A stretch of DNA of 64,000 bases from Bianquea renquensis (GTDB taxonomy: Bacteria > Bacillota > Clostridia > Lachnospirales > Bianqueaceae): NCBI RefSeq assembly GCF_014384895.1, contig NZ_JACRSQ010000015.1:1-64000 (forward strand). The letters are read 5' to 3'. Shown piece after piece: positions 52,895 to 61,791 of this stretch. The position numbers were made by a program, and so were the translations under genes. The notes below the pieces were generated by a model. The model had not been told where the DNA came from, did not search any database, and saw nothing but the letters and a program-made list of their open reading frames with translations. Each line of letters opens with the position of its first letter. Position 1 is the first letter of the stretch.

Positions 52895-53776
52895 ATGAAG
52901 AAGACGGTTTTTGAAGGCTCAGGCGTGGCGATCATTACTCCTTTTACAGAGGACGGCGTCGAGTATCCTAAGCTGGGGGAACTGATAGATTTCCAAATTC
53001 AGCAGGGAACGGATTGCATCGTCATTGCAGGGACGACAGGCGAGGCGTCGACAATGCCGGATCAGGAACATATCCGGACGATCCAGTATACGGTGGAGCG
53101 TGTGGCGGGACGGGTTCCCGTTTTGGCAGGCGCAGGCTCTAACGATACCAACCATGGCGCTGCTCTCTGCCGTGCTGCCCAGGATGTTGGGGCGGATGCT
53201 GTCTTACTGGTGACGCCCTATTATAACAAGACAACGCAGAGGGGGCTCTATGAGCACTTTGCCGTCATGGCAAAGGCCATTGACATCCCGATCATCCTGT
53301 ACAATGTACCTTCGAGAACCGGAATGAACATGACCCCGGAGACCGTGGCACGGTTGGCCAAGGATTTTGATAATATCGTTGGCATAAAGGAATGTGAATT
53401 TGGCCATGTGGGGGAGCTAAAAAACTTATGTGGCGAAGACTTTTCCATCTACTCCGGCGAGGATGGGTTAGCGGTTCCGCTGATGTCCATGGGAGGGAAG
53501 GGCGTCATTTCCGTGCTCGCCAATATAGTCCCGGCTGACGTTCATCAAATGATAAAGGCATGTCTACAGGGGGATTGGGACACAGCCCGACGCCTACAGC
53601 TAAAAGCCCTGCCGCTGATCAAGGCGCTGTTCTGTGAAACAAGCCCGATCCCAGTCAAAGAGGCAATGAATATGTTGGGGATGAATGTTGGGGTTTGCCG
53701 GTTACCTCTCGTTGAGATGGAAGAGGCAAACCGGGCGAAGTTGAGGCAAGCCATGCTCGATTATGGATTACAGTAA
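52895..53776 (+). CDS. dapA: 4-hydroxy-tetrahydrodipicolinate synthase
   Basis: DapA condenses pyruvate with aspartate semialdehyde in the lysine and dipicolinate pathway, which also feeds spore dipicolinic acid. The 293-residue TIM barrel has AGTTGEASTM, LYNVPSRTG with the catalytic tyrosine nearby, and the Schiff-base lysine in IVGIKECEFG. AAGGAGGG is upstream of the ATG. A strong terminator follows. Confidence 0.96.
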   Translation: MKKTVFEGSGVAIITPFTEDGVEYPKLGELIDFQIQQGTDCIVIAGTTGEASTMPDQEHIRTIQYTVERVAGRVPVLAGAGSNDTNHGAALCRAAQDVGADAVLLVTPYYNKTTQRGLYEHFAVMAKAIDIPIILYNVPSRTGMNMTPETVARLAKDFDNIVGIKECEFGHVGELKNLCGEDFSIYSGEDGLAVPLMSMGGKGVISVLANIVPADVHQMIKACLQGDWDTARRLQLKALPLIKALFCETSPIPVKEAMNMLGMNVGVCRLPLVEMEEANRAKLRQAMLDYGLQ

Positions 53777-53791
53777 AATACCACAAGATAG

Positions 53792-53833
53792 AAGAGCAGT
53801 GTGATGCATATAGTTATCACACTGCTCTTTTAT
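53792..53833 (+). terminator. Terminator of dapA
   Basis: A perfect 14-bp stem (53792-53805 with 53816-53829) followed by TTTATTG. Confidence 0.9.
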
Positions 53834-53933
53834 TGTACAGAAAAGTCCGCCGGACAAGTGCCATTTGACCGGTGGTGTGGGCAAAGTTCACGGCTGCAAA
53901 GGTGGCCAATGAGAGGAGGCTTGTTTTTTTCTG

Positions 53934-53962
53934 TCATAAACATGAAAGGTGGGACATACATA
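53934..53962 (+). promoter_or_regulatory. Sigma-E-like promoter of the spoIIIA operon
   Basis: TCATAAA (53934-53940), exactly 14 bases, then CATACATA (53955-53962): close to the sigma-E consensus. The spoIIIA operon is a sigma-E target in B. subtilis. Confidence 0.6.
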
Positions 53963-53992
53963 TGATAACAGAATCTGGAAAGGGGGAGAGAG

Positions 53993-54937
53993 ATGCAGAA
54001 ACAAGATACGATCTCCAGAATTCTATGTCCGCCTCTTCGAGAAGCGGTGGGCAGAATGATCAACCATACAGTGTATCCCCTGGAAGAAATCCGTTTACGG
54101 GTCAATCGGCCAGCGATGGCGTATGCAGGCCGGAAAAAAATGTTCCTGACGTCACAGGGGCGGCTGAGTGACAGTGAGGATGAGGGAATTCAGGTTACCT
54201 CTGCCATGTTGGAAAAGACGCTGGAACTGATGAGCAACTATTCTCTGTACGCCTACGAGCAAGAGCTAAAAAATGGATATATCACCCTGGAGGGGGGACA
54301 TCGGGTCGGCCTGTGCGGAAAAGTTGTGGCAGACGGCGACAGAATCAAAACCATTCGATTTATATCGAGTCTGAATATTCGCATTGCCCATGAAATCATC
54401 GGGTGCGCCGACGAGATTATGCCCTGGATACGAGGTGCGCAAGGTATTTACCACACACTGCTCATCTCCCCGCCTCGCTGTGGGAAGACCACCCTGTTGC
54501 GGGATTTAATCCGACAGATCTCGGATGGAGAGAAGATGCAGGTTGGTGTTGTGGACGAGCGCTCGGAGATAGCGGGCTGTTATCGAGGAATTCCACAAAA
54601 CACAGTCGGGCTGCGAACGGACATTTTAGATGGGTGTCCGAAGCAGGAGGGGATGCTGATGCTGTTGCGCTCCATGGGACCGCAGGTCATCGCCGTCGAC
54701 GAGATAGGCCGCATAGAAGAAATACAGGCGATTACAACCATAGTCAATAGTGGAGTCAAGCTTCTCTGTACCATTCACGGAAACAGCCTCGATGACTTCT
54801 TAAATAAACCCGGCATGGACGAGCTGGCGGCAAATCGAGTGTTCCAGAGGATCATTGTGCTAAGCGGCCGGAAAGGTCCTGGGACACTGGAACAAATTTA
54901 TGACGGAGAGAAGGGAGATTATGCAGTTTTATTGTAA
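53993..54937 (+). CDS. spoIIIAA: Stage III sporulation protein AA
   Basis: A 314-residue AAA ATPase, the motor of the SpoIIIA-SpoIIQ channel between mother cell and forespore. The Walker A motif is in ISPPRCGKTTLLRD and the Walker B in VIAVDEIGR. The C-terminal half resembles secretion ATPases. GGGGGAGAG precedes the ATG. It is the first gene of a complete eight-gene spoIIIA operon, and its end overlaps spoIIIAB by 17 bases. Confidence 0.97.
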   Translation: MQKQDTISRILCPPLREAVGRMINHTVYPLEEIRLRVNRPAMAYAGRKKMFLTSQGRLSDSEDEGIQVTSAMLEKTLELMSNYSLYAYEQELKNGYITLEGGHRVGLCGKVVADGDRIKTIRFISSLNIRIAHEIIGCADEIMPWIRGAQGIYHTLLISPPRCGKTTLLRDLIRQISDGEKMQVGVVDERSEIAGCYRGIPQNTVGLRTDILDGCPKQEGMLMLLRSMGPQVIAVDEIGRIEEIQAITTIVNSGVKLLCTIHGNSLDDFLNKPGMDELAANRVFQRIIVLSGRKGPGTLEQIYDGEKGDYAVLL

Positions 54938-55445
54938 GATGATGGGCCTCTGCTTTCTTGGCCTCACGTCTGCTATGGCGGGCCTTTGGATGTCTCGGCG
55001 GATGGATGTGCGGCTAAAAGAATATAAAGAGTTGAAACGAGCGCTGTATATCTTGGCATCTGAAATTCGATACTCGGCCAGTTTATCCGACGCAGCCGAG
55101 ATGGTTGGCAAACGGATTGCGGGAGGTCTGGGGCGAGTCTTTACCGATCTATCGGAGGATATGGACCGAAAAGAAGGAAAAAGTCTGGACGAGCTTTGGA
55201 GCGAGGGGGTTCGGAAGCGCCAAAGGGAACTGAACCTCGATGAGGAGGACTGTATGATGCTATGTTCATTGGGCAAGCATTTGGCTGGACAAGACGCGGA
55301 GCTTTTGCAAAATCAGATCGCACTGCTAGAACAATATGTGCAGGACAAGCAGGAGCGTCTGGCAGAAGAAAAGCGGACAAAAGGCCGTATGTACAAAAGT
55401 TTAGGGATTCTTGGCGGCATTCTGATCATGGTGGTATTGCTATAA
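54921..55445 (+). CDS. spoIIIAB: Stage III sporulation protein AB
   Basis: A 174-residue membrane protein, distantly like GspF platform proteins. It has an N-terminal membrane segment (about 6-22), a soluble helical region with RMDVRLKEYKELKRALYILASEIRYS, and a C-terminal membrane segment (MYKSLGILGGILIMVVLL). The ATG at 54921 follows AAGGGAG; a longer frame starting upstream lacks a site. Confidence 0.93.
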   Translation: MQFYCKMMGLCFLGLTSAMAGLWMSRRMDVRLKEYKELKRALYILASEIRYSASLSDAAEMVGKRIAGGLGRVFTDLSEDMDRKEGKSLDELWSEGVRKRQRELNLDEEDCMMLCSLGKHLAGQDAELLQNQIALLEQYVQDKQERLAEEKRTKGRMYKSLGILGGILIMVVLL

Positions 55446-55462
55446 AGAGGAGGAAACCGGCT

Positions 55463-55657
55463 TTGGAGATTGAAATCGTATTTAAGATCGCGGCTGTGGG
55501 CATCATTGTGGCCGTTCTGAATCAGGTTCTCAGCAGAGCGGGAAGAGAGGACCAGGCCATGATGACGACGCTGGCAGGGTTGATCGTCGTGCTATTTTGG
55601 GTCGTACAGTACATTAATGAGCTCTTCACCATGATTCAATCCATGTTCAACTTGTAG
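55463..55657 (+). CDS. spoIIIAC: Stage III sporulation protein AC
   Basis: A 64-residue protein made of two membrane helices (IVFKIAAVGIIVAVLNQVL and MTTLAGLIVVLFWVVQYI), the SpoIIIAC pattern. It starts with TTG at 55463, 9 bases after AGGAGG; the frame extends upstream over spoIIIAB sequence but that part is out of family. Confidence 0.93.
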   Translation: MEIEIVFKIAAVGIIVAVLNQVLSRAGREDQAMMTTLAGLIVVLFWVVQYINELFTMIQSMFNL

Positions 55658-55694
55658 GCGGACCAATGCGCGGTGGATACAAATGGAGGCTGAT

Positions 55695-56081
55695 ATGGAA
55701 ATATTTCAGGTAGCAGTAGTTGGAATCATAGCCGTCATTCTTGCGTTGGTATTAAAGCCCTTTCACGGAGAATTTGCCATCTACATCACCATTGCGGCGG
55801 GGGTCGTGATTCTGTTCTTCGTCGCGGGATACTTGGAGGACGTAGTGGGCGTTGTTCAAAGTCTGGCAGAAAAGACGGGGCTGTCCTCCCAGACACTGGG
55901 CATCCTATTTAAAATTGTCGGGATCGGCTATATTACGGAGTTTGCCTCCCAGATTTGCAAAGACGCAGGGCAGGGCGCCATCGGGATGAAAATTGAGCTA
56001 GCGGGAAAGATTCTGATTATCGCAGTGTCGCTCCCCATTTTCACAGCGCTTCTGGATACCTTATCCTCAATACTGTTGTGA
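55695..56081 (+). CDS. spoIIIAD: Stage III sporulation protein AD
   Basis: A 128-residue protein with three to four membrane helices; MEIFQVAVVGIIAVILALVL at the start and FKIVGIGYITEFASQICKDAG are SpoIIIAD-like. The ATG at 55695 follows GGAGG by 5 bases; an ATG four codons earlier overlaps that site. Confidence 0.93.
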   Translation: MEIFQVAVVGIIAVILALVLKPFHGEFAIYITIAAGVVILFFVAGYLEDVVGVVQSLAEKTGLSSQTLGILFKIVGIGYITEFASQICKDAGQGAIGMKIELAGKILIIAVSLPIFTALLDTLSSILL

Positions 56082-56094
56082 GGGGGAAGGACAC

Positions 56095-57285
56095 ATGAGA
56101 AAGAAAGCTCTTCGACTTGTGGTGATGGTGCTAATCCTATTGTGTCTATCCATAACCTCCGTCCGCGCAGAGGAGGATTCCGGCTCCAGGGAGGACGCGG
56201 AGGATATCATCCGCCAGCAGATGGAGGCGCTGGATTTTGATTCCATGGATTCGATAATGGGGGAAGTATCGCAGGACAATCAATTTTATGAACAGAACTT
56301 TGCTTTTCAAAGTTTTGGTGATTTATTAAGCCAGCTAGTCAGCGGGGAGGTGGATCTAACTTTTGGTCAATGGATGCAAGAAATTCTGAATCTATTGTTT
56401 AAAGAGATTCCACTGCAAGGGCATTTGCTTCTCCAGGTCGCAGCCCTGGCCTTGCTGAGTCAGCTTCTGAAAAGTCTGGACGAGCACTTTCAGGGCAGCA
56501 GCGCTGGAGAAATCGGATTTTTTGCCGTATACGGTGTGTTGGTGATCACCTTGTTTCACAGCTTTGCGGTGGCTGTGGATATCGTCCGATCGACGACGGA
56601 GAGAATTCTGCAGGTGGGATTTGCGCTTATGCCTGCCTTAGCAGCGGTGGCGGCCGCTTCCGGACAAGTCGTCTCAGCCACAGTTCAGAGTGAGGTCATT
56701 CTAGGAGGCATGAACTTGCTGCTGTCCGCCTTACAGTATGTCGTAGGGGGAGGGATCGTGCTGATGGTGATGCTGGAAACGGCCAACCATATTTCACCGA
56801 AAGAAATGCTCGGTCAATTTATCAGTCTCATACGAATTCTGATTGAAAAAGGGTTAAAGATCATAACGTCCTTGTTTTTTATCTTGATGGGAATCCAGGG
56901 AATTGCGCTGCCAGCCATGGACAAGTTTTTACAAAAGACGGCATCCACAGCTTTTTCTGCGGTGCCGGTGGTCGGCAGCGCCTTATCCGGAGCAGTGGAT
57001 ACCGTATTGACAGGATCAACGCTGGTTAAAAATGGTATCGGGGCAGCGGGCTTTTTGATCCTACTCTGCATCTGCCTATTGCCCATGATCAAACTCATTG
57101 TCTGCTGGCTGTTATACAAGGTGATGGCGGCACTGCTGGCACCAGTCGCAGATTCACGTGTCATAGGTCTCCTATCGGGAATGGCGGATGCAGCAGGACT
57201 TTTAATTGCAGTGTTGTGCAGCGCCATCATCATCTTTATCGGCGCATTCGGCATCTTTTTGTATACCACAGGCGCGGCGCTATAA
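56095..57285 (+). CDS. spoIIIAE: Stage III sporulation protein AE
   Basis: A 396-residue polytopic membrane protein with a signal peptide (about 1-24) and about seven hydrophobic segments, including FFILMGIQGIALPAMDKFLQ and the C-terminal LLIAVLCSAIIIFIGAFGIFL. This is the size and pattern of SpoIIIAE, the largest membrane component of the channel. AAGGA lies 5 bases before the ATG. Confidence 0.95.
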   Translation: MRKKALRLVVMVLILLCLSITSVRAEEDSGSREDAEDIIRQQMEALDFDSMDSIMGEVSQDNQFYEQNFAFQSFGDLLSQLVSGEVDLTFGQWMQEILNLLFKEIPLQGHLLLQVAALALLSQLLKSLDEHFQGSSAGEIGFFAVYGVLVITLFHSFAVAVDIVRSTTERILQVGFALMPALAAVAAASGQVVSATVQSEVILGGMNLLLSALQYVVGGGIVLMVMLETANHISPKEMLGQFISLIRILIEKGLKIITSLFFILMGIQGIALPAMDKFLQKTASTAFSAVPVVGSALSGAVDTVLTGSTLVKNGIGAAGFLILLCICLLPMIKLIVCWLLYKVMAALLAPVADSRVIGLLSGMADAAGLLIAVLCSAIIIFIGAFGIFLYTTGAAL

Positions 57286-57301
57286 CAGGAGGAGGTGCGG
57301 T

Positions 57302-57865
57302 ATGGGTGCAATTCGGCAGTGGGCGTTATCAATTGTGGTCTTCCTGATTTTTCAGGGGATGATGGAGATCCTGATTCCAAAGGGGTCGATAAAGAAATTC
57401 ATTCAGCTAATATTGGGAATCGCCTTTTTGATGATTGCCGTAGGACCGGTTCTTCAGTTTTTTCGACAGGATCTCAGCAAGACGTTTTTGCTGCAAGATT
57501 TTCCCGAGTTGACGGAAACAGCCGCGGTGGCCCAGGAGGAATATGGAAAAACGCAGCAGGAGATTCTGGAAAAACAATATGCGGATATCCTAGCAAAACA
57601 GTGTTCCGACGTGCTGGCCCAGGAGGGAAAGGTGCTAGATGAAATTCAAGTGGCGTGTACCTCTCAGGGGGAAATCCAAGCCATTGCAGTCAGAATACGA
57701 AGTCCAGAGGAAAAGCAGGAAGGGATCCAGATAGATTTAGGTTATATCCAGGTGGGAGACAATTCTGAGCCGAAGCCAGAGTGGAGACAATCCTTTGCCA
57801 AAAAGCTTGCGGATTGTTGGGGCGTAGAGGCGGATACCATTGAAATCCTGGAGGGGAAATCGTAG
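57302..57865 (+). CDS. spoIIIAF: Stage III sporulation protein AF
   Basis: A 187-residue protein with two N-terminal membrane segments (about 6-22 and 34-54) and a soluble ring-building-motif-like domain (VLDEIQVACTSQGEIQAIAVRI). AGGAGGAGGTG is before the ATG at 57302. It fits SpoIIIAF by position and form. Confidence 0.93.
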   Translation: MGAIRQWALSIVVFLIFQGMMEILIPKGSIKKFIQLILGIAFLMIAVGPVLQFFRQDLSKTFLLQDFPELTETAAVAQEEYGKTQQEILEKQYADILAKQCSDVLAQEGKVLDEIQVACTSQGEIQAIAVRIRSPEEKQEGIQIDLGYIQVGDNSEPKPEWRQSFAKKLADCWGVEADTIEILEGKS

Positions 57866-57918
57866 GCAAGGTAATAGTAAGCTCGGCCAGGGCATATAGA
57901 TAAAAGGAGGAAAATTCC

Positions 57919-58500
57919 ATGGGCCTCTGGGATAAATTCATTCATAAACTGGAAAAGCAGGAAGGAAAAAAGGATCGATTCGGTTGGATTTTTCCGATTT
58001 GCCTGCTGTTAGGTGTCATATTTTTAATCGTTGCGAATACGAATATAGCAAAGAAAGGAGAGGGTGCAGAGGCAGATAGTTCGTCCACGGTATATTCCCG
58101 GGTTCAGGAACAAACGTATGAAGAGATACTGGAATCGAAGCTGGAAAACGCCTTTTCCTGTATGGAGGGCGTAGGAAAAGTGAAAGTGGTGGTTACGGTA
58201 AAAAACAAGGGAGAAATAACGGTGGAAAAAGATGAATCCTACAGCCGGTCCACCACGACTGAGGAAGATTCTGCGGGAGGCCGAAGAAATGTGGAGGAGG
58301 AGGCTGGACGCTCCGAAACGGTTATGAAGGACGGCAAGGAACCCTTCGTCGTCAAAGAAACCGTGCCAGAGGTACAGGGGGTACTGATTCTTGCACAGGG
58401 CGCCGGCTCTTCTCAGGTCCAGGAGAAATTGATCAATTCTGCCGCGGTATTGCTGAATCTATCCGTATCAAAAATTCAAGTTGCACCCTATCAGGAGTAA
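57919..58500 (+). CDS. spoIIIAG: Stage III sporulation protein AG
   Basis: A 193-residue, single-span membrane protein (about 24-43) with a mother-cell-side ring-building domain: ENAFSCMEGVGKVKVVVTVKN, a charged loop, then PEVQGVLILAQGAGSSQVQEKL. SpoIIIAG builds a large ring in the intermembrane channel. AAAGGAGG precedes the ATG. Confidence 0.95.
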   Translation: MGLWDKFIHKLEKQEGKKDRFGWIFPICLLLGVIFLIVANTNIAKKGEGAEADSSSTVYSRVQEQTYEEILESKLENAFSCMEGVGKVKVVVTVKNKGEITVEKDESYSRSTTTEEDSAGGRRNVEEEAGRSETVMKDGKEPFVVKETVPEVQGVLILAQGAGSSQVQEKLINSAAVLLNLSVSKIQVAPYQE

Positions 58501-58515
58501 GGAGGAGCTCATTCT

Positions 58516-59262
58516 ATGCATAGTATTAAAAAAAATCAGATCGTTGTAGTGGCGCTAGTCATTATGATTGTGATCGCCGGGTACTTAAATTACAACAGCC
58601 AAATCGATAAAGGCAAAAAGGTAGCAGGCGATATCTCAGAACAGAGTCAAGTAGCAGAAGGAGACGAAGACAGCAATTTTGGGGAGGATGCGCTGCTACC
58701 CCAGGATGAAAGCGGACAGAGCCAGACAGCGGAAGGTGAGGACAGCACACAAGACCAGACGGCAGAAGGTGAGAATAGCACGCCAGATCAGACAGCGGAA
58801 GGCGAACAATCGCAACCAGTGGAAGACAGCGATACAGCGGAGGTGGGGGCCACAGCGGAACGCCCTGGCGAGGCTGTTTTTGTTGAGAGCGATGCTGTCA
58901 TTCCTGAGTACTTTGCACAGGCCAAAGTGGAGAGAGAAAATGCCCGGGCGAAAAGCCAGGATATGCTGTATGAATTGATGGCCAACGCGGACACGCCGGA
59001 GGATAAAAAGTCTGAGGCAGCGCAGGAGATCATCAACCTGCAAAAGAGAATTGAAAATGAGGCAGCGGCAGAAGCCATGATCAAAGCCAAAGGATTTGAG
59101 GATGTGTTTGTGAGGATTTATGACGATTCGGTGGACGTTATCGTAGATAAAGAACAGATCAGCCAGCAGGAAGCAGCGCAGATTCAGGATATCGTCACCC
59201 GCGTAACAGGTGTGAAAGCCGGAAATATTCGGATTAGCCTTTTGAAAATCGGGAAAGAATAA
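58516..59262 (+). CDS. spoIIIAH: Stage III sporulation protein AH
   Basis: A 248-residue protein with an N-terminal membrane segment (about 8-24) and a C-terminal YscJ-like ring domain (SEAAQEIINLQKRIENEAAAEAMIKAKGFEDVFVRI). This domain pairs with SpoIIQ from the forespore. It is longer than B. subtilis SpoIIIAH because of a low-complexity linker with four imperfect TAEG-containing units (about 65-105). AAGGAGGAG is before the ATG. Last gene of the spoIIIA operon. Confidence 0.95.
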   Translation: MHSIKKNQIVVVALVIMIVIAGYLNYNSQIDKGKKVAGDISEQSQVAEGDEDSNFGEDALLPQDESGQSQTAEGEDSTQDQTAEGENSTPDQTAEGEQSQPVEDSDTAEVGATAERPGEAVFVESDAVIPEYFAQAKVERENARAKSQDMLYELMANADTPEDKKSEAAQEIINLQKRIENEAAAEAMIKAKGFEDVFVRIYDDSVDVIVDKEQISQQEAAQIQDIVTRVTGVKAGNIRISLLKIGKE

Positions 59263-59291
59263 GGAAAAGTCAGGGATAGAGAAAGTTTTAA

Positions 59292-59320
59292 TTGCATTTG
59301 AGAAGAAAATTGATTATAAT
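59292..59320 (+). promoter_or_regulatory. Sigma-A promoter of asp23-nusB
   Basis: TTGCAT (59292-59297) and a perfect TATAAT (59315-59320) with a 17-base spacer, 41 bases before the asp23 start. Confidence 0.75.
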
Positions 59321-59361
59321 AAGATACAGAAACATTCTTAATGGCATAGGAGGAAACAGAC

Positions 59362-59730
59362 ATGGAGAGTGAAAGACCAGTCAGCGTGCTACAGAATCAG
59401 CAGATCGGCCAGGTCAAGATTGCGGATGAAGTGGTAGCGATCATCGTTGGATTGGCGATCAACGAAGTGGATGGCATATACGCGGATGAACGGCGAAAAG
59501 GTAAGAAAAACCTCGGCAAAGGGATTCATATACAGATTGCGGACAATTTGGTGATTTGCGACATTGATTTCGTCATTCGATACGGCGTCAAGATCCCGGA
59601 ATTTACCAATCAAATCCAGCAGAAGGTTAAGAACGCCGTTGAGAATATGACAGGACTGGAAGTTCAGGAGGTCAATCTTCACATTACAGGAGTTCGTTCA
59701 GACAAGAATGAGGATGATGGAGCCAATTAA
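59362..59730 (+). CDS. Asp23/Gls24-family envelope stress protein
   Basis: A 122-residue member of the Asp23/Gls24 (DUF322) family, with IADEVVAIIVGLAINEVDGIY and the C-terminal VKNAVENMTGLEVQEVNLHITGV. These proteins sit near the cell envelope; exact function is unclear. In Bacillota the gene (yqhY) commonly lies between accBC and nusB; here it follows the spoIIIA operon. AGGAGG precedes the ATG. Confidence 0.93.
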   Translation: MESERPVSVLQNQQIGQVKIADEVVAIIVGLAINEVDGIYADERRKGKKNLGKGIHIQIADNLVICDIDFVIRYGVKIPEFTNQIQQKVKNAVENMTGLEVQEVNLHITGVRSDKNEDDGAN

Positions 59731-59860
59731 GAGCTGATGAATCAAGAGTCCTTGGATATAGCGCGGTCGTTCAGCTGCAGAGAGGAGGCTATATTGAGGG
59801 CTCTTTTGGCGTTACCGGGGGTGACGTGGCAGGTGCGAAAGATGTTTGGAGGATACAGGT

Positions 59861-60301
59861 ATGAGCAGAACCACAGCGAGAGAGCACACATTTAAAATAC
59901 TGTACGGGCTTCAGTTTAACAATAGCTCCGCGAAAGAATTTATTGAGAGTTACATCATAAATTTCGTTGAGGAACCTGTCCAGGAGGAAGACAGAGATTT
60001 CATTGTGAGAGAGACCCTGGGCGCACAGGGACACATGGAACAGTTGGACCAATGGATCTCCGAAGCCCTAAAAGGGTGGAAGATTAGCAGGCTTTCAAGG
60101 GTTGATTTGGCAATTTTACGGCTATCGGCGTATGAGATTATGTTTAGCGGGGAGATCCCCGTCAGCGTGAGTATCAATGAAGCGGTCAATCTAGCCAAAA
60201 AGTACTCTCAGGACGCCGCGCCAGCCTTCATAAATGGAATTCTGGGAAATGTATCCCAGCGCGCAGCCGAAGCGGCCCAACAGGAAAGCGGGCGGGAATA
60301 A
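59861..60301 (+). CDS. nusB: Transcription antitermination protein NusB
   Basis: A 146-residue all-helical protein that, with NusE/S10, binds boxA in rRNA transcripts. The N-terminal SRTTAREHTFKILYGLQF and the C-terminal SVSINEAVNLAKKYSQDAAPAFINGILGNV are characteristic. GGAGG lies 8 bases before the ATG at 59861. xseA follows at once. Confidence 0.95.
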   Translation: MSRTTAREHTFKILYGLQFNNSSAKEFIESYIINFVEEPVQEEDRDFIVRETLGAQGHMEQLDQWISEALKGWKISRLSRVDLAILRLSAYEIMFSGEIPVSVSINEAVNLAKKYSQDAAPAFINGILGNVSQRAAEAAQQESGRE

Positions 60302-61561
60302 GTGGACCAGATGGGAATCTTTGGAGAGTATGAACGGGATGTGCGCCCGACGCCGAAAAAAGTTTACCGGGTGTCTCAGGTAAACCGGTATGTGAAGCAG
60401 CTTCTCGCCAGAGATACGATTCTTTCCAAGCTCTGGATCGGGGGAGAACTTTCCAACTTTAAACAGCATTCCTCCGGACATTTATATTTTACGCTGAAAG
60501 ATCCGGGAGGGGCCATCTCCGCGGTCATGTTTGCATCGGACGCCGCTAGCCTTTCCTTCCGTCCGCAGGACGGAAGAGAGGTGGCAGCCTTCGGATATAT
60601 CTCCCTGTATGAAAAGACAGGGCAGTATCAATTTTATGTCCAAAGGATGGAACAAGAGGGAAAGGGTACACTGTACGAGGCCTTTGAAGCGCTGAAACGA
60701 AAATTGGAGGCGGAAGGCCTTTTTGACGTATCCCGCAAACGGGAGATACCGCGATACCCCCGGACCGTTGGGATCGTCACATCCCCAACGGGCGCCGCCG
60801 TGCGGGATATCATGCAGATTTCCAAGCGCAGGCATCCAGGTATTACCTTAATCCTCTGCCCTGTCCTCGTGCAGGGCGCGGACGCCGCCAGTTCCATTGC
60901 CCATGGAATACGGAGAATGAATGAGCGCGGTGATGTGGATGTTTGTATTGTAGGGCGAGGCGGCGGGTCCTTAGAGGATCTATGGGCTTTCAATGAAGAA
61001 ATCGTGGCGAGAGCCATCGCGGAGTCCAGAATCCCCATTATTTCGGCTGTCGGCCATGAAACGGACTTTACGATCGCCGATTTTGTGGCGGATTTGCGAG
61101 CGCCGACTCCATCCGCAGCGGCGGAGCTGGCGGTGCCGGATATTATGGCAACGCTGGAGATGGCGAAGCAGAGAGAGCTCTACCTGGAGCAACTGGCGCT
61201 CCGGCAGTTGAGACGCAAGAGGGAAGCTGTCGATTCCATGGGCAGGCGTGCGGCCTTCCGCATGCCGGTCATGAAGCTCAACCAGCTCCGCCAACAGATT
61301 GATGCCGTCGGCAGCGATATGGAGTGGCTTAGAAAACAATATTTCGACCAGCTGAGGCAGAAGTTGCTTCAGACGGAGGTGAAGCTGTCTCTGTTGAGCC
61401 CGGAGCATCAATTGAAAAAGGGATATGCGCTGATCACGGACGAAGAGGGACATCTTGTGGATACGATTCAGAAGTCAAAGCCCGGTGATTCTTTAGTTGT
61501 GCGTCTTCATGACGGACGCATGGGGGTTCAGGTCAAAAACCTGGCCCCTGCCGAGAGCTGA
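60302..61561 (+). CDS. xseA: Exodeoxyribonuclease VII large subunit
   Basis: The 419-residue catalytic subunit of ExoVII, which degrades single-stranded DNA. The N-terminal OB domain has LWIGGELSNFKQHSSGHLYFTLKD; the catalytic domain has PRTVGIVTSPTGAAVRDI, GRGGGSLEDLWAFNEE, SAVGHETD and DLRAPTPSAAAELA. A coiled-coil region precedes the C-terminus (LKKGYALITDEEG). The GTG at 60302 is assumed; an ATG at 60311 is possible. Confidence 0.96.
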   Translation: MDQMGIFGEYERDVRPTPKKVYRVSQVNRYVKQLLARDTILSKLWIGGELSNFKQHSSGHLYFTLKDPGGAISAVMFASDAASLSFRPQDGREVAAFGYISLYEKTGQYQFYVQRMEQEGKGTLYEAFEALKRKLEAEGLFDVSRKREIPRYPRTVGIVTSPTGAAVRDIMQISKRRHPGITLILCPVLVQGADAASSIAHGIRRMNERGDVDVCIVGRGGGSLEDLWAFNEEIVARAIAESRIPIISAVGHETDFTIADFVADLRAPTPSAAAELAVPDIMATLEMAKQRELYLEQLALRQLRRKREAVDSMGRRAAFRMPVMKLNQLRQQIDAVGSDMEWLRKQYFDQLRQKLLQTEVKLSLLSPEHQLKKGYALITDEEGHLVDTIQKSKPGDSLVVRLHDGRMGVQVKNLAPAES

Positions 61562-61587
61562 GCTTGGCAATTTTTATGGAGGTCAAT

Positions 61588-61791
61588 ATGAAACCATCAA
61601 CATTTGAGGAAGCCATGGAGCGGCTGGACGCCATCACCATGCGGATGGAACAGGAGAATCTGCCTTTGGAAGAGATGATGGCGCTCTACAAAGAGGGGCT
61701 GGCGCTTCAGAAATACTGTGTCAAAGTTCTAGATACCACAGAAAAAGAGATCACGATTTTACAGCAGGATGAGGAGGAGCCATCATGGTGA
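61588..61791 (+). CDS. xseB: Exodeoxyribonuclease VII small subunit
   Basis: A 67-residue two-helix protein (TFEEAMERLDAITMRMEQENLPLEEMMALYKEGLAL) typical of XseB. It binds the large subunit encoded just upstream. GGAGGT lies before the ATG at 61588, and the stop overlaps the ispA start by 7 bases. Confidence 0.95.
   Translation: MKPSTFEEAMERLDAITMRMEQENLPLEEMMALYKEGLALQKYCVKVLDTTEKEITILQQDEEEPSW

Noticed and set aside
59794..59895. A 33-codon TTG-started frame with AGGAGG between asp23 and nusB
   Set aside because: It overlaps the nusB start, has no recognisable features, and the ribosome site could be chance; not enough to annotate.
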